From Flavobacterium psychrophilum (GTDB taxonomy: Bacteria > Bacteroidota > Bacteroidia > Flavobacteriales > Flavobacteriaceae), in contig DZCQ01000029.1 of the NCBI GenBank assembly GCA_022730285.1, positions 12,124 to 31,200 on the forward strand: 19,077 nt of DNA, written 5' to 3'. This document shows positions 15,401 through 19,077 of this stretch, piece by piece. The notes below the pieces were generated by a model that was given only the letters and a program-made list of their open reading frames with translations, did not search any database and was not told the DNA's origin. Position 1 is the stretch's first letter, and the number at the start of each line of letters is the position of its first letter. A program made the translations under genes and the position numbers.

Positions 15401-17021
15401 TATAAGTGGTGAATTAGAAAATCCAGATATTACAGGCAGAATTTATCTAAACAAAGCAGGAATGAAAGTTCCGTATCTTAATGTTGATTATAATTTAGAT
15501 AACAATTCTATCGTAGAAGTTACAGAAAATCAATTTACATTTCGCTCCATTGGAATTACCGATAGCGAATTTAATACCAAAGGATTATTACGTGGAAGTA
15601 TTAGACATCATAAGTTTAGCGATTGGGAATTAGATTTAAACATATCCTCTAAAAATATTTTAGCACTAAATACCCAGTATGCCGAAGATGCACTATATTA
15701 CGGAACAGCATTTATAGATGGAAATACCACAATTAAAGGAGCCCTGTCAGATTTAGTTATCAATGTAAATGCAAAATCTGCAAAAGGAACTTCTATTAAA
15801 ATTCCAATAAGCGACTCGGAAACAACCTCTGAAAAAGATTTTATAAAATTTAAAACCGAAGAAGACAAAACTGCTGCTAAAAAAGCTGCTAAAGCCACTA
15901 AAACATATAATGGAGTTGCCTTAAATTTCGAATTGGACATCACACCAGATGCTGAAATTGAAGTAATTATAGATAAAAATTCCGGACATGCACTAAAAGG
16001 AAAAGGAGTAGGAAGTTTGTTAATGGAAATAAATACCTTAGGAAAATTTAACATGTGGGGAGATTTTCAAGTGTATCAAGGCACATACAATTTTAAATAC
16101 GGAGGAATTATAGACAAAAAGTTTGAAGTAAAAAAAGGAGGGTCTATTTCATGGGATGGAAATCCACTGAATGCAACTTTAAATATGGAAGCAGTGTATA
16201 AAACCGAAGCAAATCCAGCAATTTTACTTGCAAATTCTACTTTCAATAAAAAAATTCCAACCGAAGTGGTCATCAAACTAACAGATAAATTAACCAATCC
16301 AATTCCTGATATTTCCATAGATTTTCCTACCTTAAGTTCTGTATTAAAATCGGAACTAGACTACAAACTAAGCGATGACGATACACGGCAAACGCAAGCT
16401 ATGGCACTACTTTCGTCTGGAAGTTTTTTAAGTGAAAAAGGTGTGGGAGAAAACATCATCACAGGAAATTTATTAGAAAAAGCAAGTAGCTTATTTCAAG
16501 ATATTTTTTCAAATCCAGACGATAAACTTAAAGTTGGTTTAAACTACGTGCAAGGAGACAAAAAAAATACAGAACAACAAACCGATGGTCGAGTAGGAAT
16601 TACACTTTCTACACAAATTAGCGAAAAAATTACCATCAATGGAAAATTAGGGGTGCCAATAGGAGGTGTAACCGAATCTACCATTGTGGGCGATGTAGAA
16701 GTGTTGTTACGTCTTAATGAAGATGGATCGCTAAAAGCAAAAGTTTTTAATAGAGAAAATGACACTCGTTATATTGGAGAAGGAATTGGATACACACAAG
16801 GAGTTGGAATATCATACGAAGTAGATTTTAATACCTTTAAAGAATTGATAGGAAAAATTATAAATTCTAAAAAAAATCAACAGGAAAACGAAAAAAAACA
16901 AAACGAAGAAATACCAGACTCAGACCTTACGCCACAATTTATTCAATTTACAGAGCAACGTCAAAAGAAAATAATAGAAAAACCAAGCAAACCTATAGAA
17001 AAAGCACCGGAGCCAGATTAA
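12489..17021 (+). CDS. tamB: TamB-like translocation/assembly (AsmA-superfamily) protein
   Basis: A 1510-residue, inner-membrane-anchored periplasmic bridge protein. TamB-type proteins span the periplasm as a long beta-rich groove and are implicated in outer-membrane protein assembly and lipid transport. One membrane anchor (17-37) is followed by about 1150 residues of repeating beta-strand modules. The TamB domain (PF04357) then runs about 1190-1450, with GTYNFKYGG, GGSISWDGNPLNATL, MALLSSGSFLS and, near 1434, YTQGVGISYEVDF. A charged, proline-containing tail ends the protein. The start is probably TTG at 12489: an in-frame TGA lies at 12474-12476 and the first in-frame ATG is inside the membrane anchor. 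An IS982 remnant begins within two bases of the stop codon. Confidence 0.92.
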   Translation: MEETKKNTISTKFRKYFLALLLGIFCMLLSVGILVSLPPVQTFLGQKAAEFLNSKYKTDITIQGANFSIFGGIKLKEVLIKDYKKDTLFYIKILKTNILDAKKLVDGDLHFGEVRFEKLYFNLKNYKGEKENNLDKFIALFEDKKPSTSTKKFLLTANELHLSNSTFSFIDENLEEPLMYRAKKLHAFTTNFKILGPDVSTKIKEMSFTDNRNLVINNITTNFSYSKKAIILDKLELRTPQSSLNGNVALHYKREDFANFNNKVIFDVKIKKATVSSNDLKLFYNEFGSNQTFNLKGNILGTLNNFVFKKIRLFDAKKSIINGDFTFKNVFSKNKNDFYMYGNFSKLSSNYTNLVAILPKVLGKNLPTSFKKLGFFTISGTTEVTLKTLNAKVVLLSDLGKAKANVKMTNIDNINKIQYIGNIQLEQFNLGNFLNEPKLSKVSLNLDVNGTAFTEKYLNANVKGEVSSIYFNKYTYKNLQIDGEFKKPIFKGNLNINDPNLQMIFNGIVDLSKKDAKYDFHAEIDYANLEKLKIYTQDSIAVFRGNITTNLHGNTIDNLYGSVNVSQTSFENSKDIYLFEDFAIHSSFDASKERTLTINSPDIVEGKVVGKFQYKQLIKLIENSLGSLYANYSPNKVTKGQYLKFDFKVYSKFVELFLPEISLEKNTFIKGAINSNDNEFRFNFKSPNIVAYKNSFDNVIIDIDNKNPLYNAYIQVDSIKTKQYKIADFSLINVTANDTLFFRSEFKGGKKVQDYYNLNMYHTINKENNSVVGIKKSEIKFKDYLWFLNENDTKDNKVIFNKKLTDFSIEKISMTHQKQNIELMGIMRDSTYKDLKLSFKDVELEKITPEIDSLKVQGRLNGLVNFKQNKAIYEPSSSITIDSLAINNLPLGTLNLQAVGDNTFKKFSVNSSLNNNNNTKTFSTTGNVFVEDKNTLLDLKVQLNSFNLGIFSPLGAGVISDIRGLASGSASISGELENPDITGRIYLNKAGMKVPYLNVDYNLDNNSIVEVTENQFTFRSIGITDSEFNTKGLLRGSIRHHKFSDWELDLNISSKNILALNTQYAEDALYYGTAFIDGNTTIKGALSDLVINVNAKSAKGTSIKIPISDSETTSEKDFIKFKTEEDKTAAKKAAKATKTYNGVALNFELDITPDAEIEVIIDKNSGHALKGKGVGSLLMEINTLGKFNMWGDFQVYQGTYNFKYGGIIDKKFEVKKGGSISWDGNPLNATLNMEAVYKTEANPAILLANSTFNKKIPTEVVIKLTDKLTNPIPDISIDFPTLSSVLKSELDYKLSDDDTRQTQAMALLSSGSFLSEKGVGENIITGNLLEKASSLFQDIFSNPDDKLKVGLNYVQGDKKNTEQQTDGRVGITLSTQISEKITINGKLGVPIGGVTESTIVGDVEVLLRLNEDGSLKAKVFNRENDTRYIGEGIGYTQGVGISYEVDFNTFKELIGKIINSKKNQQENEKKQNEEIPDSDLTPQFIQFTEQRQKKIIEKPSKPIEKAPEPD

Positions 17022-17022
17022 T

Positions 17023-17591
17023 ATTTATAGTATGCCTCTATAAATTTGTAAAATAGCTCGACATAACTGAATAAAAATCTGTAAAGATGACTTTCAGACT
17101 GCACCAGACAAAGGTTTTTGTGCCTCACAAAACACTTGATTTTATGGCTACAAACTTCACGGAGTTTGTACTATTTCTGGAGTTTTTCAATCAATAGATA
17201 TAACAAAAGCAAGTGTTCACGATGTACATTTGTTAAAAGATTTAAAACATCAATTATCTGATTGTCTGTTACTTGGAGACAGACGTTGTTTATACGCAAC
17301 ACAACAATTAGACTTGTTTGAAAGTGCAAATATCAAATTAGAAACACCAATGAGAAGAAATCAAAAATGGTATAAAAAGCAACCTTATATTTTTAGAAAA
17401 TCAAAAAAAAGGATTGAAACTCTGTTTTCTCAATTATGTGACCAATTTATGATTAGACGAAATTATGCAAAATCTTTTCAAGGTTTTAAAACAAGAATTT
17501 TAGCTAAAATAACGGCATTGACTTTGGTACAATTCATCAATAAATCTATTTTTGATAGACCATAAATAATATTAAAACGCAAATAATTTAA
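17023..17591 (+). pseudogene. IS982-family transposase, N-terminally truncated and multiply broken
   Basis: Translating from 17023 gives a recognisable C-terminal part of an IS982-type DDE transposase: SMPL-x-ICK, KICKDDFQTAPDKGFCASQ, FYGYKLHGVC, ASVHDVHLLKD, PMRRNQ, then KKRIETLFSQLCDQFMIRRN holding the conserved E. It is interrupted by TAA at 17041-17043 and TGA at 17068-17070 and 17137-17139. The first catalytic D, expected before SMPL, is TAT (Tyr), and the GDKGYLS-like motif has become GDRRCLY. The open part from 17230 stops at 17565 because one base of a proline codon near 17560 is missing; in the next frame it would continue as INNIKTQII to TAA at 17589-17591. Family assignment rests on remembered motifs. 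Confidence 0.85.
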
Positions 17592-17606
17592 TTACACCCA
17601 ACGGGT
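17023..17606 (+). mobile_element. Decayed IS982-family element, left end missing
   Basis: Insertion-sequence remnant of about 580 bases. It consists of the transposase pseudogene plus a short right end in which ACCCAACGGGT (17596-17606) looks like the terminal inverted repeat, ending in GT as IS982 ends do. The left end and roughly the first 40 percent of the element are absent; homology starts at once after the tamB stop. The right boundary is inferred, since no second end or target duplication is present to confirm it. Confidence 0.68.
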
Positions 17607-17906
17607 TATAACAGCTAGTTTTCTTTGTTCTCGGATTTGTTTTAATTCTAACTCTATAGTTTGCTTTTCTATCAAATTTTGAATTTTTGTGTCTTGGTCA
17701 GATAGAGGTTCTATTTCTTGCTCGTCTTTTTTTTGGTTTTGGTTTAAAAATAGCATCATATCCGCAAGTTTAATCATGGTTCCAGTAGGCAATTCTCGCC
17801 TACCCGTTTCATACATTGCTAATTGACTTATTGAAATTGAAAGATATTGTGCCAATACTTGCTATGAAATCCCCAATTGCTATCGAACAAATTGTGTTGT
17901 TTTCAT
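17592..17906 (-). pseudogene. XRE-family helix-turn-helix regulator broken by two TAG codons
   Basis: Reading from an ATG at 17906 on the minus strand gives MKTTQFVR, TAG, QLGIS, TAG, QVLAQYLSISISQLAMYE, then TGRRELPTGTMIKLADM, a complete HTH_3 fold apart from codons 9 (17880-17882) and 15 (17862-17864). The rest of the frame is open for 104 sense and stop codons, with a charged coiled-coil-like tail (EKQTIELELKQIREQRKL). The stops fall in helices 1-2 of the DNA-binding domain, so a protein started later (for example TTG at 17855) would lack part of it. The last codons (TRWV and stop) are supplied by the adjoining IS end, so the native C-terminus is also lost. Length and motifs fit small Bacteroidota XRE regulators. 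Confidence 0.72.
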
Positions 17907-17984
17907 TTGTGATGTTTTTTTTTAAAATATTTTTTTATCACAAATTTGTGATAATTTTAAAATAAAGTAAAAAATTATCACAAA
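17905..17984. promoter_or_regulatory. Operator array: palindrome plus two phased half-sites upstream of the XRE gene
   Basis: A perfect 20-bp palindrome, TTATCACAAATTTGTGATAA (17935-17954), has further half-sites on each side: ATTTGTGAT at 17905-17913, overlapping the XRE start codon, and TTATCACAAA at 17975-17984. Like half-sites are spaced 39 to 40 bases apart, close to four helical turns. The position upstream of an XRE gene suggests autoregulation. Cognate binding is inferred. Confidence 0.6.
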
Positions 17985-18229
17985 ATATTTTTAGAATTTT
18001 AAAGATTAATAGCATATAATATAGATTCCCTTTATATGCTCGTTGTCAGCATATCAGAAAAAATACAACTTCTTTTTACAAAACAACAAATTAACCCGAT
18101 AGTGTGGTTTTGCAATCCGTGTCATCAGGGTTTATTCAGTAAAAAATAGTATTCTTAATGAAAACTATAAAAATCTTATCAGGATTTATTTTTTATCTTA
18201 TTAATTATTACAAAACTAATCAAATTTAG
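17985..18229. other. Intergenic stretch with short inverted repeats and no recognised gene
   Basis: From the broken XRE gene to panB there is no supported gene. AGCATATAA (18011-18019) can pair with TTATATGCT (18032-18040), and the same arm can instead pair with AGCATAT (18048-18054), giving two competing hairpins. Further on, GGTTTTGCAATCC (18106-18118) is a near-palindrome inside a stretch unlike the surrounding AT-rich spacer. A 23-codon ORF at 18158-18229 has no family signature. The stretch looks like degenerate repeat or mobile DNA. Confidence 0.5.
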
Positions 18230-18238
18230 TACTTTTAC
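18230..18238 (+). promoter_or_regulatory. Candidate panB -7 promoter element
   Basis: TACTTTTAC fits the TAnnTTTG-like flavobacterial -7 element, 20 bases before the panB start codon. No TTTG box is visible at the -33 position. Confidence 0.35.
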
Positions 18239-18258
18239 AATCTTAAAAAACAATATTC

Positions 18259-19077
18259 ATGTCAGTAGCCAAAAAAGATTACAAAAGAATTACGACCAAA
18301 TCTCTAATAGAAATGAAAGCCAATGGCGAAAAAATTTCGATGCTAACAGCTTATGATTTCACCATGGCAAAAATAGTGGATACTGCTGGTGTAGATGTTA
18401 TTCTTGTTGGAGATTCTGCAAGCAATGTAATGGCAGGTCATGAAACAACTTTACCAATAACACTAGATCAAATGATATACCACGCTTCAAGTGTAGTAAG
18501 GGCTTGTCATAGAGCCTTAGTAGTGGTCGATTTGCCTTTTGGAAGTTATCAATCCGATTCTAAAGAAGCCTTGCGATCTGCCATTAGAATAATGAAGGAA
18601 AGTGGTGGTCATGCTGTAAAATTAGAAGGAGGCTGTGAAATAAAAGATTCTATTAAAAAAATATTAAATGCAGGGATTCCGGTAATGGGGCACTTAGGAC
18701 TCACGCCACAATCTATTTATAAATTTGGAACTTATACTGTAAGAGCCAAAGAAGATGCTGAAGCAGACAAATTAATAGAGGAGGCTAAAGTGTTAGAAAA
18801 AATAGGTTGTTTTGCTATTGTTTTAGAAAAAATACCAGCAATATTAGCCGAAAAAGTTGCAAAAAGCATTTCTATACCCGTTATAGGAATTGGTGCTGGT
18901 GGTGGAGTAGATGGACAAGTACTAGTTTTGCACGATATGATTGGAATGACACACGAATTTAGCCCACGTTTTCTTAGACGTTACATGAATCTGTATGAAG
19001 ATATGACTTCTGCAATTGGCAAATATGTAACCGATGTGAAAAGTGAAGATTTTCCTAATACAAACGAGCAGTATTAA
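18259..19077 (+). CDS. panB: 3-methyl-2-oxobutanoate hydroxymethyltransferase PanB
   Basis: A 272-residue cytoplasmic TIM-barrel enzyme that transfers a hydroxymethyl group from 5,10-methylene-THF to 2-oxoisovalerate, making ketopantoate, the first committed step of pantothenate and CoA synthesis. Motifs: [10 protein letters not shown] (29-38), the Mg-binding [19 protein letters not shown] (50-68, D52), DLPFGSYQ (91-98, D91), VKLEGG (120-125), [11 protein letters not shown] (142-152), the catalytic glutamate in VLEKIP (E190) and [19 protein letters not shown] (208-226). Full length and intact, with the TAA at the last base of the window. panC or panD are not adjacent here. Confidence 0.97.
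   Translation: MSVAKKDYKRITTKSLIEMKANGEKISMLTAYDFTMAKIVDTAGVDVILVGDSASNVMAGHETTLPITLDQMIYHASSVVRACHRALVVVDLPFGSYQSDSKEALRSAIRIMKESGGHAVKLEGGCEIKDSIKKILNAGIPVMGHLGLTPQSIYKFGTYTVRAKEDAEADKLIEEAKVLEKIGCFAIVLEKIPAILAEKVAKSISIPVIGIGAGGGVDGQVLVLHDMIGMTHEFSPRFLRRYMNLYEDMTSAIGKYVTDVKSEDFPNTNEQY

Noticed and set aside
17230..17565. Treating the 111-codon frame as a small intact gene.
   Set aside because: It is the central to C-terminal piece of the IS982 transposase; homology continues upstream through stop codons and downstream in another frame.
18158..18229. A 23-codon ORF (MKTIKILSGF...) ahead of panB.
   Set aside because: It lies in degenerate AT-rich spacer, overlaps the start of the candidate panB promoter by its edge, and shows no family signature.
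1..19077. CRISPR array, tRNA or rRNA genes, phage or defence genes.
   Set aside because: No spaced repeat array, cloverleaf, rRNA-like stretch or nuclease/defence motif was seen on either strand.

Overview
The window is low-GC, densely packed DNA from a member of the Bacteroidota, almost certainly a Flavobacteriaceae (Flavobacterium-like). The indicators are a type IX secretion (T9SS) type A sorting domain at the left edge, a TonB-dependent receptor with a carboxypeptidase-regulatory-like N-terminus, PF13239 2TM-domain proteins, a LytS/LytTR two-component pair, a lipoprotein with a Bacteroidota-type surface export signal, and promoters resembling TTTG-N20-TAnnTTTG. Every intact gene ends in TAA.

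Layout. (1) Positions 1-363: the 3' end of a T9SS cargo gene and a strong terminator. (2) 477-6345, plus strand: TonB receptor, secreted TPR-like protein, an intergenic hairpin repeat, then a LytS-type histidine kinase fused to a C-terminal 2TM domain, two small 2TM proteins and a LytTR response regulator. This is the most system-like part of the window. (3) 6326-9649, minus strand: a THUMP-like-domain methyltransferase translationally coupled to an AI-2E family transporter, then a separately terminated M43 metalloprotease lipoprotein. (4) 9962-12360, minus strand: tsaD-rsmE-DUF4159, apparently one operon. (5) 12489-17021, plus strand: a 1510-residue TamB that appears to start at TTG, divergent from tsaD with overlapping predicted promoters. 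(6) 17022-18258: a degenerate stretch with a decayed IS982-family transposase directly against the tamB stop codon, an XRE regulator broken by two TAG codons but with its palindromic operator region still visible, and repeat-like intergenic DNA. (7) 18259-19077: panB, ending at the right edge.

How the genes relate. The kinase, 2TM proteins and regulator probably form one membrane signalling unit; a link to the upstream TonB/TPR pair is suggested only by order and strand. tsaD and rsmE modify tRNA and rRNA, while TamB works in envelope biogenesis. panB is pantothenate (CoA) biosynthesis and is functionally unrelated to the debris before it. I see no CRISPR array, tRNA, rRNA, phage or defence island. 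Most of the window is ordinary core flavobacterial sequence; the points worth a second look are the 2TM signalling cluster and the tamB-panB mobile-DNA scar.
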